Part shown: piece after piece, positions 24,463 to 33,463 of the stretch
How positions within the stretch are numbered: the stretch's first letter is position 1
How the letters are laid out: each line of letters opens with the position of its first letter
Notes under the pieces: generated by a model
Told to the model about the DNA's origin: nothing
Seen by the model: only the letters and a program-made list of their open reading frames with translations
Databases searched by the model: none
Source: Bacteroidales bacterium UBA3844
GTDB taxonomy: Bacteria; Bacteroidota; Bacteroidia; Bacteroidales; Paludibacteraceae
Direction: 5' to 3'
NCBI GenBank assembly: GCA_002392915.1
Contig: DGHQ01000050.1
Coordinates: forward strand, 51,906 to 88,470
Length of the DNA: 36,565 nucleotides
Translations under genes and position numbers: made by a program

Positions 24463-24487
24463 GAGACACACGTCCGTGTGTCTCTAC
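24463..24487 (-). repeat. REP-like hairpin, family A, copy 2
   Basis: Perfect 10-bp palindrome GAGACACACG (24463-24472) / CGTGTGTCTC (24475-24484) with a TC centre. The minus strand reads GTAG at the outer edge. Shares CACGTCCGTG and TCTCTAC with the copy at 236-257. It lies between lysS and gpsA in the same operon; there is no T tract, so it may act as a transcript-stabilising hairpin rather than a terminator. Confidence 0.6.
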
Positions 24488-24525
24488 AGATTATCATCCT
24501 CGACTATCAATTATTAACTCAACTA

Positions 24526-26253
24526 TCAATTTACTTTCGATACCCACTCCGCAACCTCTTCTTTAGTTGGGTTAGCGAGCTCTAACTTGTATTTCTTGTT
24601 CAAACCGCAGATGTCCTGGTGTAGTTTGTTTGGATTACACTCCTTCAAGCTTTCGATTGTCATGAAACCAGCCTTCTGGATCACCTCTACCCAAGCCTCT
24701 GGAATTCCAAGCGCTACATATTTTGATGTCGCGTCTTTAGCTTGTGTTGTCTCTGGCTTCATCTGAGGGAACAACATCACCTCACCGATAGCGAACTTAC
24801 CTGTCATAAGCATCACCAGACGGTCGATTCCGATTCCGATACCGAATGTAGGAGGCATACCGTACTGAAGTGCGCGTAGGAAGTCGTGGTCGATGATCAT
24901 TGCCTCGTCGTCGCCCTTATCAGCAAGCTTCATCTGATCAATGAATCTCTGCTCCTGATCAATCGGGTCGTTAAGCTCAGAATATGCGTTTGCAAGCTCC
25001 TTACCATTGACCATAAGCTCAAAGCGTTCAGTCAATCCTGGTTTAGAACGGTGCATCTTTGTAAGCGGAGACATCTCCACTGGATAATCACAAATGAAAG
25101 TAGGCTGGATAAAGTCGCCCTCACAAGTCTCTCCGAAGATTTCGTCGATAAGTTTGCCCTTACCCATAGTCTCGTCGACCTCGATGCCAAGTTTCTTAGC
25201 CACCTCACGGATCTCATTCTCGCTCATTGGATATAGGTCGTAGCCAGTCTTCTCCTTAATCGCATCCAATATTGGAAGGCGACGGAATGGAGCCTTGAAT
25301 GAGATAACTTTTCCATCAATCTCAACCTCTGGTTTTCCGTTTACGGCGATACAGATCTGCTCAAGCATTTTCTCTGTGAAGTCCATACCCCAATTCAAAT
25401 CCTTGTAAGAGACGTAAAGCTCCATACAAGTGAACTCAGGGTTGTGAGTCTTGTCCATACCCTCATTACGGAAGTTTTTGCCCATCTCATAAACACCCTC
25501 GAAGCCACCTACGATAAGGCGCTTCAAGTAAAGCTCCGTAGCGATACGCATATACATATCCTGGTTGAGAGCATTGAAATGAGTGATAAACGGACGGGCA
25601 GAAGCACCACCTGCGATACTCTGCAAGATAGGAGTGTCGACCTCTGTGTATCCTGCGTTATCCAAGATGTTGCGTATAGTGCGGACGATAGTGGCACGTT
25701 TTAGGAAAGTCTCCTTAACACCGTCGTTGACGATCAAATCGACATAACGCTGGCGGTAACGAAGCTCAGGATCATCAAAAGCATCGTATGCCACACCATC
25801 CTTATATTTTACGATTGGAAGTGGTTTAAGGCTCTTGCTCAATACAGTAAGCTCAGCGCAATGAACTGAGATCTCGCCAGTCTGAGTACGGAAAGCATAA
25901 CCCTTAATACCAACAAAGTCACCAATATCTAGAAGTTTCTTGAATACAGTGTTGTACATCTCCTTATCCTCACCCGGACATAAGTCGTCGCGAGAGATGT
26001 ATACCTGAATACGACCTTTGGAATCTTGAATTTCAGCGAACGAAGCCTTACCCATGATACGGCGGCTCATGATACGACCTGCGATGGAAAGGTCCCATCT
26101 TTCAGCGTCGTCCTTAAACTGCTCTTTGATGTCTGTGCTATAAGCAGAAACCTTATACTCTGCTGCTGGGTATGGCTCGATACCCATATCACGCAATGCC
26201 TTAAGACTCTCACGTCTTAGAATCTCCTGTTCACTTAAATCTAGTAAACCCAT
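24526..26253 (-). CDS. lysS: Lysyl-tRNA synthetase, class II
   Basis: A 575-residue cytosolic enzyme that charges tRNA-Lys. An N-terminal OB-fold anticodon-binding domain (~55-165, with AGRIMSRRIMGKASFAEIQD) precedes the class II catalytic core. Motif 2 is FRNEGMDKTHNPEFTCMELY near 262-281 and motif 3 is GIGIGIDRLVML near 480. The last ~65 residues, after the usual end of LysRS near MLFPQMKPE, form an extra helical segment (VALGIPEAWVEVIQKAGF, ELANPTKEEVAEWVSKVN) known from Bacteroidota LysRS. It is the first gene of the apparent lysS-gpsA-orf-orf-pgi operon, with a good promoter and a leader hairpin upstream. Confidence 0.97.
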   Translation of the reverse strand: MGLLDLSEQEILRRESLKALRDMGIEPYPAAEYKVSAYSTDIKEQFKDDAERWDLSIAGRIMSRRIMGKASFAEIQDSKGRIQVYISRDDLCPGEDKEMYNTVFKKLLDIGDFVGIKGYAFRTQTGEISVHCAELTVLSKSLKPLPIVKYKDGVAYDAFDDPELRYRQRYVDLIVNDGVKETFLKRATIVRTIRNILDNAGYTEVDTPILQSIAGGASARPFITHFNALNQDMYMRIATELYLKRLIVGGFEGVYEMGKNFRNEGMDKTHNPEFTCMELYVSYKDLNWGMDFTEKMLEQICIAVNGKPEVEIDGKVISFKAPFRRLPILDAIKEKTGYDLYPMSENEIREVAKKLGIEVDETMGKGKLIDEIFGETCEGDFIQPTFICDYPVEMSPLTKMHRSKPGLTERFELMVNGKELANAYSELNDPIDQEQRFIDQMKLADKGDDEAMIIDHDFLRALQYGMPPTFGIGIGIDRLVMLMTGKFAIGEVMLFPQMKPETTQAKDATSKYVALGIPEAWVEVIQKAGFMTIESLKECNPNKLHQDICGLNKKYKLELANPTKEEVAEWVSKVN

Positions 26254-26292
26254 GTTTTTATATTGTTTTCTTTTTCTTTTAGATACACGAAA

Positions 26293-26311
26293 ACGTCTTT
26301 AGAAAAGACGT
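26293..26311 (-). promoter_or_regulatory. Hairpin in the lysS leader
   Basis: Perfect 8-bp inverted repeat ACGTCTTT / AAAGACGT with a 3-nt loop, between the lysS promoter and the start codon, about 40 bp before the ATG. On the minus strand it is followed by TTTTC, so it could be a weak attenuator or a 5' stabilising hairpin. No tRNA-responsive T-box features are seen. Confidence 0.35.
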
Positions 26312-26319
26312 ATTTGGGA

Positions 26320-26352
26320 CAAAATTAGAAAAAAGTTGCTTAATAGTGCAAA
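26320..26352 (-). promoter_or_regulatory. Promoter of the lysS operon
   Basis: TAATTTTG on the minus strand (26327-26320) matches TAnnTTTG and TTTG lies 21 nt upstream, the best full match to the Bacteroides promoter in the window. The leader would be about 60 nt and contains the hairpin at 26293-26311. Confidence 0.6.
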
Positions 26353-26500
26353 AAAGTAGACAAAAAAGGCGGTCAGACGTATAATTCGTAATACGGAATG
26401 CATAATTTGTGATTGTAGGAGAGGGGCAGACAACTGTTGCAAAGGAATCAATCAACTCAAATTTTGAGCAATCATCATCCATCTTATATAATATTACAAC

Positions 26501-26534
26501 AAAAAATCATCGCAAGATTTCTCTTACGATGATT
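26501..26534 (-). terminator. Terminator of the triplicated beta-helix gene
   Basis: A 13-bp stem (26505-26517 with 26522-26534, one G-U pair) closed on the minus strand by a GAAA tetraloop and followed by a T tract (26506-26501). It lies about 95 bp past the stop codon at 26628. Confidence 0.8.
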
Positions 26535-26627
26535 CCTTAAAATATACTCCGCCCTATATAATTACGCTTATTCAGGACTAAGTTTATGAACTTATAGAGA
26601 CACTTCAAATTCTAGTCTCTATCTTTT

Positions 26628-29600
26628 TCATTGTTTTACAAATCGTAGACATGCTTGTTGGTCTGCTGACTGAAGCTTCAAGAAATATACTCCATTTGAA
26701 AGGCCAGCAACAGCGATTGCTCCAGCCGACTTGCCACGAGCAATTGTGCGTCCTGTCAGATCAACGATTTCATATGAGAATGAGCCTTCACATCCCTTGA
26801 CATTCAACACATCTTTTACAGGATTTGGATAAATTACACATACAGCGTCTTTAACTTCATTCACTCCTGTCTCCTTATCTTTTTCATATGCACCCATACA
26901 TGTCAAATCAGAACGAGACACTCCACGCTGGTCTACCGTGATATTCTCAAGACGTGGGAATCGAATTGATGTGCCGTCTGGCAAATTATCCTTCAACAAC
27001 GCAACTGTACGAGTAGACGCCTGTTTGTATGTCAAATCAGGTGTGAATTTATTGTCGGCCTCAGAATAAGCACCTTCAAAAACACCAGTATAAAGTGGTG
27101 TTGCACTCTCAAGCTTAATATTGTCTTTTTCAACATATGTCTCTCCAACAGTATACTTACTGCATGCCAACACGTTATTTACAAAACTCTGCTGTTTTAA
27201 TTCATATCCGCTCTTAGAAATATATATTTCCGCACCTGCTAAAATATTACCTACAACAGAAGCTGTAACATTATCTCCAAGGACAAAGTTAGATCCTTCT
27301 CTGCATGAAAGGAATGTATTGTTGTTGACCTTGATAGTTGTTGACGATTTTTCGTTATTATAATCGTATGCCTGGATATCTGAGCGGTTTTTCACAAATG
27401 TTGAATTCTCAACCACCAACTCTGAATTGTCACCATTGTAATTCACACCATTTGTGTATGTGAATGTACAGTTGGTAATATACATGTTACGATTTGAGAA
27501 GACTGCCGCATTACGGAGATGTTCAAACTCACACTGGTCAATATAAAGAGAGCCGATATTATTAACCTCTAGTCCCTTGTCTGAAGCATACAACTTACAG
27601 TGGTCTATTGTCGCCTTATATGAAGTTTCTTTCTTTGCATTCAACTGGATCATGGCTGGAGCTGTACCTCTTGCGAACGACAACGCCTTCAATTCGATAC
27701 CGCTGATATGCACATCACTGGCAACATTCATCACAAGCATAGACGATACCATATTGTCGCCAAAGTTCTCCAATATATCCTCACAGTCATCCTTTATAGC
27801 AACCTTATCGTCGCCATTGACATCTCCAGTAAAGATTGTTTTGTACAAAATAGGATTTGCCTTTGTTGTCGACGCGTTTCCAGTCGCCTTTGGATTATAG
27901 CCTCCATAGATATTAGAACCATGCTTAGACACCCAATGAGCTGTCTTGTCATTAGTTTCCTTTCCATCACTATTGTATACAGCATGATAAGTACCGGCTG
28001 CCATATAGAAATTAACGCCCTCTCTCTGAAGGTTACCGAACACGAATGCGAAATCCTTTGATCCCATCGCATTGTCCCAATTACTTCCGTCTCCCTTACC
28101 TGTCGCTTGTTCCTTTACATAGAACTCATTTGTTGAAGAATCAGGAACGACATTCAATGTATAGCAAACAACGCTGTCACAATTTGACGTAGTTCTCTCA
28201 AAGCTAACGACTACATAGTCGTAACGTCCGACCTTATCATATACATTTCCATCATCAAACTTCGTACCAGCCACTATAGTAACAGTAGAGAAAGTAGTGT
28301 CCGAACTACATCCGATCTCGTATGCTCCCAAACATGTATTATCAAAACGAGATACTCCACGCTGGTCTGCATAAATATTATCTATACGAGGGAAACGTAG
28401 AGATATGGTATCCAAACTGTCCTTCAACAAAGCTACTGTGCGAGTATACGCATTTTTGTATGTCAAATTAGGAGTGAAGACACTGTCTTTCTTTGAATAT
28501 TTACCGTCAAAAACACCCTCGTACAATGGAATTGCATTCACAAGTCTTATATTGTTTTTCTCTGAGATGACATCATCTTCTATAAAATTGCCAGCTATCA
28601 AGTTATTAGTATAAGTTTTTAGTTTCAACTCGTAGTCGGTTTTTCTGATATAGAAATCTGATCCTGTGAATATATTTCCTTCTACAAAAGCTGTGACATT
28701 ATCTCCAATCACAAAGTTTGCATCGTCCTTACATGAGATGAATGTGTTGTTGTTGACCTTGACAATTGTTGAAGAATTTTTGTTATTAAAATCGAATGCC
28801 TGTATATCCGAACGGTTTTTCACAAATGTTGAATTTTCAACAACCAACTCCGTATTGTCACCATTGTAATTCACTCCATTTGTGTATGTGAATGTAGAGT
28901 TGGTAACTTTCATGTTACGATTCGAATATGCAGCCGCATTAAGGATATAATCAAACTCACACTGGTCTACTAAAAGATCGCTTACATTATTCACCTCTAT
29001 TCCCTTATCACCAACATACAACTTACAGTAATCTATTGTGGCCTTATATGATGTTCCTTCTTTAGCACTCAACTGGATCATTGCCGGTGATGTACCTCTT
29101 GAGAACGTCATTCCAGTAAATTCAACACCACTGATATGGATATCGCCTGCGATATTCATCGAGAGCAATGACACTGTATTGTTGTTAAACTTATCAAACG
29201 TATAATCACAATCATCATTCATCACAACCTCATCGTCTTCATTAAGATCTCCGCTAAAGATTGTTTTGTACTTAGAAGGATCAGCTTTTGTTGTTTTTGC
29301 GTTTCCAGTAGTCTTTGGATCGTAACCTCCATAGATATTGGCTCCATGTCGAGATGACCAAAATGCATATTTGTCATTTGTTTCCTCTCCATTATGGTTG
29401 TATACTGGATGATAAGTGCCACCCGCCATATAGAATGTCACACCTTCTGTCTGAAGGGTTGCGAACACATACGCGAATTTCTTTTCTCCAATCGCATTGT
29501 CCCAGTCACTTCCGTCTTCCTTACCTGTTCCTTGTTTCTTCACATAGTACTCCTTTATTGAAGCATCAGGAACGACAAATAATCTATGACTGACTACACT

Positions 29601-31076
29601 GTCACAACCACTTACTGTTGATGTGTGTGTCGTAAAGATTTTTTCGTACAAGCCTATCTTGTCATAAGTCTTACCATCAATGCTGTATTTAGAGCCAACC
29701 ACAATTGTATCGGCTACTATAGTGGTGTCTACTTTGCATCCTATCTCGTACGCTCCCATACATGTCGAATACGGGCGGAATTCTCCTCTCTGGTCTGCAG
29801 TGATATTCTCTATACGAGGGAAGCAAAGCGACGTGCCATCAGACAACTCTTTCTTCAACAATGCCACTGTACGAGTAGACGCATCTTTGTATGTCAAGTT
29901 AGGTGTGAAGATACTGTCAGCTCTTGAATATGTTCCATCAAGGATGGTTCTATATAGTTTTATAGCATTCTCAAGCTTAATATTATCTTTTTCCGAAATG
30001 ACATCAGTTTCTGGTAACTTGGAAGCGATCAAGTTATTAGCAAACGTCTTTAGTCTTAACTCATAGCCTGTATTTGCGAAATAAAAATCAGAACCTGCTA
30101 ATATATTACCTTCAACAAAAGCTGTAACATTATCTGCAATCACAAAGTTAGCTGGGGCCTTGCATGGAATGAAAGTGTTGTTGTAAACTTTGACAACGGT
30201 AGAAGAACTTTCATTATTATAATCGAATGCTTGTATATCCGAACGGTTTTTCACAAATGTTGAATTTTCAATAACCAACTCCGCATTGTCACCATTGTAA
30301 TTCACTCCATTTGTGTATGTGAATGTAGAGTTGGTAACTTTCATGTTACGATTCGAATATGTAGCCGCATTAAGGATATAATCAAACTCACACTGGTCTA
30401 CTAAAAGATCGCTTACATTATTCACCTCTATTCCCTTATCACCGACATAAAGTTTACAGTGATCAATTGTCACATTACATTTTGCTCCTTCAGCTGCTGA
30501 CATACGGAGCATTGCTGGTGATGTGCCTTTCGAGAATGACATTCCTGTCAATTCGATTCCGCTGACATGTACGTCACTTGCGACTGTCATTGTAAGCAAT
30601 GACGTTTTCGTATTATCTGAAAAGTTCTGAAATCTGTCATCACACTCACTCTCCATCACAACCTCATCGTCGCCATTGAGGTCTCCGGAAAAGATTGTCC
30701 TGTACTTCACAGGATCAGCCTTTGTTGTCGATGCGTTACCTGTCGACTTTGGATCATAACCTCCATAGATATTAGCTCCATGTTGAGAAGTCCAACTTGC
30801 CGCATCGTCATTTGTCGCCTCTCCTTTACTATTGTATACAGCATAGTATGTGCCGGCAGCCATATAGAATGTCGCACCCTCTGTCTGAAAGTTATTAAAC
30901 ACATACGCAAAATCTTTTGCGCCAATCGCTTTGTCCCAGGAAGATCCATCACCTACTCCATCCACTTTGACATAATACTCTTTTAATGTCAAATCAATTT
31001 GGGGATTTTCCGAGCTTTGACCCCACATAACATGGGATGCCATCAAAGCCATCATAAAAGAAAATATCCTTTTCAT
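26628..31076 (-). CDS. Secreted beta-helix protein with three ~475-residue repeats and T9SS type A tail
   Basis: A 1482-residue protein. I start at the ATG at 31076, which gives a proper signal peptide (MKRIFSFMMALMASHVMWGQ); a frame-open ATG-like start 24 codons upstream adds an unlikely basic leader. Three tandem repeats follow, marked by EYYVK or EFYVK at about residues 33, 510 and 985, then GSSWDKAIG-type, FYMAAGTYY-type and GANIYGGYDPK-type words in each. Each ends with a linker containing a CDSVV or DQRGE/DQRGV segment. Runs such as NSTFVKNRSDIQAF and NNTF suggest right-handed beta-helix coils. The C terminus (~1409-1482: IYPNPVKDVLNV, GRTIARGK, LSNGVYFLKL) is a T9SS type A sorting domain. 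No catalytic motif is visible; adhesin, surface-layer or polysaccharide-binding roles are all possible. Confidence 0.8.
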   Translation of the reverse strand: MKRIFSFMMALMASHVMWGQSSENPQIDLTLKEYYVKVDGVGDGSSWDKAIGAKDFAYVFNNFQTEGATFYMAAGTYYAVYNSKGEATNDDAASWTSQHGANIYGGYDPKSTGNASTTKADPVKYRTIFSGDLNGDDEVVMESECDDRFQNFSDNTKTSLLTMTVASDVHVSGIELTGMSFSKGTSPAMLRMSAAEGAKCNVTIDHCKLYVGDKGIEVNNVSDLLVDQCEFDYILNAATYSNRNMKVTNSTFTYTNGVNYNGDNAELVIENSTFVKNRSDIQAFDYNNESSSTVVKVYNNTFIPCKAPANFVIADNVTAFVEGNILAGSDFYFANTGYELRLKTFANNLIASKLPETDVISEKDNIKLENAIKLYRTILDGTYSRADSIFTPNLTYKDASTRTVALLKKELSDGTSLCFPRIENITADQRGEFRPYSTCMGAYEIGCKVDTTIVADTIVVGSKYSIDGKTYDKIGLYEKIFTTHTSTVSGCDSVVSHRLFVVPDASIKEYYVKKQGTGKEDGSDWDNAIGEKKFAYVFATLQTEGVTFYMAGGTYHPVYNHNGEETNDKYAFWSSRHGANIYGGYDPKTTGNAKTTKADPSKYKTIFSGDLNEDDEVVMNDDCDYTFDKFNNNTVSLLSMNIAGDIHISGVEFTGMTFSRGTSPAMIQLSAKEGTSYKATIDYCKLYVGDKGIEVNNVSDLLVDQCEFDYILNAAAYSNRNMKVTNSTFTYTNGVNYNGDNTELVVENSTFVKNRSDIQAFDFNNKNSSTIVKVNNNTFISCKDDANFVIGDNVTAFVEGNIFTGSDFYIRKTDYELKLKTYTNNLIAGNFIEDDVISEKNNIRLVNAIPLYEGVFDGKYSKKDSVFTPNLTYKNAYTRTVALLKDSLDTISLRFPRIDNIYADQRGVSRFDNTCLGAYEIGCSSDTTFSTVTIVAGTKFDDGNVYDKVGRYDYVVVSFERTTSNCDSVVCYTLNVVPDSSTNEFYVKEQATGKGDGSNWDNAMGSKDFAFVFGNLQREGVNFYMAAGTYHAVYNSDGKETNDKTAHWVSKHGSNIYGGYNPKATGNASTTKANPILYKTIFTGDVNGDDKVAIKDDCEDILENFGDNMVSSMLVMNVASDVHISGIELKALSFARGTAPAMIQLNAKKETSYKATIDHCKLYASDKGLEVNNIGSLYIDQCEFEHLRNAAVFSNRNMYITNCTFTYTNGVNYNGDNSELVVENSTFVKNRSDIQAYDYNNEKSSTTIKVNNNTFLSCREGSNFVLGDNVTASVVGNILAGAEIYISKSGYELKQQSFVNNVLACSKYTVGETYVEKDNIKLESATPLYTGVFEGAYSEADNKFTPDLTYKQASTRTVALLKDNLPDGTSIRFPRLENITVDQRGVSRSDLTCMGAYEKDKETGVNEVKDAVCVIYPNPVKDVLNVKGCEGSFSYEIVDLTGRTIARGKSAGAIAVAGLSNGVYFLKLQSADQQACLRFVKQ
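26900..30985 (-). repeat. Three in-frame tandem repeats of about 1.43 kb
   Basis: The EYYVK/EFYVK codons recur near 30970, 29545 and 28115, giving a period of roughly 1.43 kb. Between repeat 1 (30223-30450) and repeat 2 (28792-29018) I count about 5 differences in some 227 bp, whereas the same part of repeat 3 (27365-27590) differs at many positions. Flanking parts of repeats 1 and 2 are much less alike. Confidence 0.85.
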
Positions 31077-31276
31077 TGTTAAATTATAATTAATAGTTAT
31101 TTTTTGCATACAAACTCTAAATCCAAGAAACAAAACGTATTTTTTCATTAATACACATAAGCAACAATGACAGGACGCTTCAAAACCATCTCACAAAACA
31201 TCAATCAACACACGATGTATTAAGCATTTAACTTAAAAAAGTTCATTAAAACACATTCATTTTTTGGAAAACTTCG

Positions 31277-31284
31277 CAAAAGTA
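31277..31284 (-). promoter_or_regulatory. Candidate -7 box of the triplicated beta-helix gene
   Basis: TACTTTTG on the minus strand, within the wider CTAnnTTTGC context also seen at 77, 935 and 9152. No clear -33 element at the usual distance. Confidence 0.35.
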
Positions 31285-31453
31285 GGAAAACAAATGTTAT
31301 AGAAAAATGATTTAGAACACAATTTCACGGCAAAGCATTAAAATATGTTAAAATCACTAATGACCAATTAATGAATTCTGACTAGTCCCCAATATAATTT
31401 CAATAAGTCATTCTGCCACTCCAAGGATCGTAAACCCTTTATCGCTTGCGACG

Positions 31454-31507
31454 GTAGCCGATTCCAAAATGATTGAGGTCGACCGACCCAATTCATTTTG
31501 GTGTCGG
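31454..31507. repeat. Long imperfect inverted repeat
   Basis: Arms CCGA-TT-CCAAAATGA-TTG and CAA-T-TCATTTTGG-TG-TCGG pair around a GGTCGACC-containing centre. On the plus strand the left arm is preceded by GTAG (31454-31457). No T tract follows, so it is not a classical terminator. Confidence 0.55.
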
Positions 31508-31538
31508 TTTATTCGATTTATTCGGCTCATATAAAAAC

Positions 31539-31566
31539 AAAAAAGGCCCCGCATTTCTACGGTGCC
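31539..31566 (-). terminator. Terminator of pgm
   Basis: On the minus strand GGC-A-CCGTA / TGCGG-G-GCC pairs with one mismatch and one G-U, closed by a GAAA loop, then a T tract (31544-31539). It lies about 70 bp past the pgm stop codon. Confidence 0.75.
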
Positions 31567-31636
31567 CTAAAATATTTCGTACAACGTGACATCACCACGT
31601 CGATTCGATCAATCTTCAATTATGCACTATGATTTT

Positions 31637-33376
31637 TTATAGTCCTAGAGACTTCTTGATTGCCTCGATCTTAGCTGTTGCCTTCTCGTTCTGCTCAGCA
31701 TAGTCGGCAGCGCTCTTCATTGTGCCCTTAACCTCGCAGTAGAACTTGATCTTTGGCTCTGTACCTGAAGGACGAACTGAAACCTTTGTTCCATCCTCGC
31801 AGAACCACTGAAGCACGTTGCTTGTCTCAGGCATATCTAGCTTCTGCTTGCCAGCTGCAGTTGTCATCTCCAATGTCTTGAAGTCCTTCACTACAGACAC
31901 CTTGCTGCCACCAAGATCCTTAGGTGGGTTAGCACGGAAGCCTTCCATCATTGCCTTGATCTCGTCAGCTCCGCTCTTTCCTGGCTTAGTGACGTTGATT
32001 GTGAACTCCTTAGAGAAACCATACTCCTGATAGATTTGCATCAACAAATCGTATAGTGTCTTGCCCTGATCCTTAGCCCAAGCTGCGATCTCACAGATCA
32101 AGCAGATTGACGCTGGTGCATCCTTATCACGTACTTTGTCGAATGGTAGGAATCCGAAGCTCTCCTCACCACCACCGATATATTTCTTCTTACCTTCTGA
32201 GATTGCGATCTCACGTGCGATCCACTTGAATCCAGTGTAGCAGTCGCGAAGCTCGATGTTGTTCTTCTTTGCGATCTCTGCGATAACCTCAGTTGTCACG
32301 ATTGTCTTAACAAGGAACTCATTACCAGTCATCTTGCCAAGCTTCTTCATGTTTGTGATGATGTAGTAGCAGAACATCATAGCTGTCTGGTTACCGTTGA
32401 TGATCATCCACTCTCCCTTGTTGTCACGGCATACGATTGCAAGACGGTCTGCGTCTGGGTCTGTAGCTACAACCAAATCTGCGTTAAGCTTAGTACCTAG
32501 CTTCATACCAAGTGTCATAGCCTCTGGATTCTCTGGGTTAGGGCTGACAACTGTAGGGAAATTACCGTCTACAACCATCTGCTCTGGAACGACGTTGATG
32601 TTCTGGAATCCCCATGAACGCAAGCAAAGTGGAACGATCACACGACCTGTTCCGTGCATTGCTGAATATACAATGTTAAGGTCCTTCTGACGGTTGATCA
32701 CATCTTGGTCGATCAATGCCTCGTGAACAGCTGTCATATAGTCGAAGTCCATCTCACCACCAATGATCTTGATCAAATCCTTGTTGCCAGCGAACTTTAC
32801 ATCCTCTACCTTTACTTTGTTTACCTCGTCGATGATTCCCTTATCGTGTGGAGCTAGCACCTGTGCACCATCCTCCCAATAAGCCTTGTATCCGTTGTAC
32901 TCGCGTGGGTTGTGGCTTGCAGTCACGTTAACACCTGCCTGTGCCTTCAACTGACGGATGGCAAAAGAGATCTCTGGTGTAGGACGCAACGACTCAAATA
33001 GATATACCTGAATACCGTTTGCAGAAAAGATATCAGCTACTGTCTCTGCGAATAGACGTGAGTTGTTACGGCAATCGTGACCAACTACAACTGAAATCTG
33101 CTTACGGTCTGCAAAATTCTTCTTCAAATAGTTAGCAAAACCCTGAGTGGCCATGCCGACTACATACTTGTTCATACGGTTTGTTCCAGCACCCATGATA
33201 CCACGAAGACCACCAGTACCGAACTCTAAGTCACGGTAGAACGCATCAATCAAAGCGTTCTTGTCTGATGAATCCAAAAGGGCCTTTACCTCCTTCTTTG
33301 TATCCTCATCAAAGTTACCGTTTAGCCAAACCTGAGCTTTGGCTGTTACTTCTTGCAATAATGCTGTATTGTCCAT
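31637..33376 (-). CDS. pgm: Phosphoglucomutase / phosphomannomutase family enzyme
   Basis: A 579-residue cytosolic alpha-D-phosphohexomutase that moves phosphate between C1 and C6 of hexoses, linking glycolysis with sugar-nucleotide synthesis. The active-site phosphoserine loop is TASHNPREYNGYKAYW near residue 150, the magnesium loop DPDADRLAI near 306, the sugar-binding loop GGEESFGF near 400 and the phosphate-binding loop RPSGTEPKIKFY near 538. An RGIMGAGTNRMN segment near 60 is typical of the long PGM/PMM2-like group. Substrate preference (glucose versus mannose) cannot be read with confidence, so the symbol is tentative. A TATCTTTG box in the 87-bp gap after nfo suggests its own promoter. 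Confidence 0.92.
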   Translation of the reverse strand: MDNTALLQEVTAKAQVWLNGNFDEDTKKEVKALLDSSDKNALIDAFYRDLEFGTGGLRGIMGAGTNRMNKYVVGMATQGFANYLKKNFADRKQISVVVGHDCRNNSRLFAETVADIFSANGIQVYLFESLRPTPEISFAIRQLKAQAGVNVTASHNPREYNGYKAYWEDGAQVLAPHDKGIIDEVNKVKVEDVKFAGNKDLIKIIGGEMDFDYMTAVHEALIDQDVINRQKDLNIVYSAMHGTGRVIVPLCLRSWGFQNINVVPEQMVVDGNFPTVVSPNPENPEAMTLGMKLGTKLNADLVVATDPDADRLAIVCRDNKGEWMIINGNQTAMMFCYYIITNMKKLGKMTGNEFLVKTIVTTEVIAEIAKKNNIELRDCYTGFKWIAREIAISEGKKKYIGGGEESFGFLPFDKVRDKDAPASICLICEIAAWAKDQGKTLYDLLMQIYQEYGFSKEFTINVTKPGKSGADEIKAMMEGFRANPPKDLGGSKVSVVKDFKTLEMTTAAGKQKLDMPETSNVLQWFCEDGTKVSVRPSGTEPKIKFYCEVKGTMKSAADYAEQNEKATAKIEAIKKSLGL

Positions 33377-33413
33377 TTTAACTTAAATTGTGTTTCTTAG
33401 TTGTTTTCGCCCA

Positions 33414-33421
33414 CAAAGATA
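33414..33421 (-). promoter_or_regulatory. Candidate -7 box of pgm
   Basis: TATCTTTG on the minus strand, a perfect TAnnTTTG match, 38 bp before the pgm ATG and just past the nfo stop codon. The nearest TTTG upstream is 26 nt away, longer than usual. Confidence 0.45.
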
Positions 33422-33463
33422 TTATTTTGCGGCTGAATAATTATATTCAAATGTTAAAAAATG

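Larger units (their letters stand above)
26254..26627. other. Intergenic region: lysS leader and promoter, beta-helix gene terminator
   Basis: No gene is supported. From left to right it holds the lysS leader with a hairpin (26293-26311), the lysS promoter (26320-26352), AT-rich repeat words near 26378-26415 like those at 160-310, and the terminator of the beta-helix gene (26501-26534). A 67-codon minus-strand frame across it is built from the repeat words and ends in the leader, so it is rejected as a gene. Confidence 0.6.
31077..31636. other. Intergenic region upstream of the triplicated beta-helix gene
   Basis: A 560-bp stretch without a supported gene. It holds a candidate -7 box TACTTTTG (minus strand, 31284-31277) that would give a leader of about 200 nt to the beta-helix gene, a long imperfect palindrome at 31454-31507 and the pgm terminator at 31539-31566. 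The rest is AT-rich. Confidence 0.55.

Noticed and set aside
31077..31148. Upstream start for the triplicated beta-helix protein
   Set aside because: The extra 24 residues put a basic, non-signal stretch before a perfect signal peptide that begins at the ATG at 31076.
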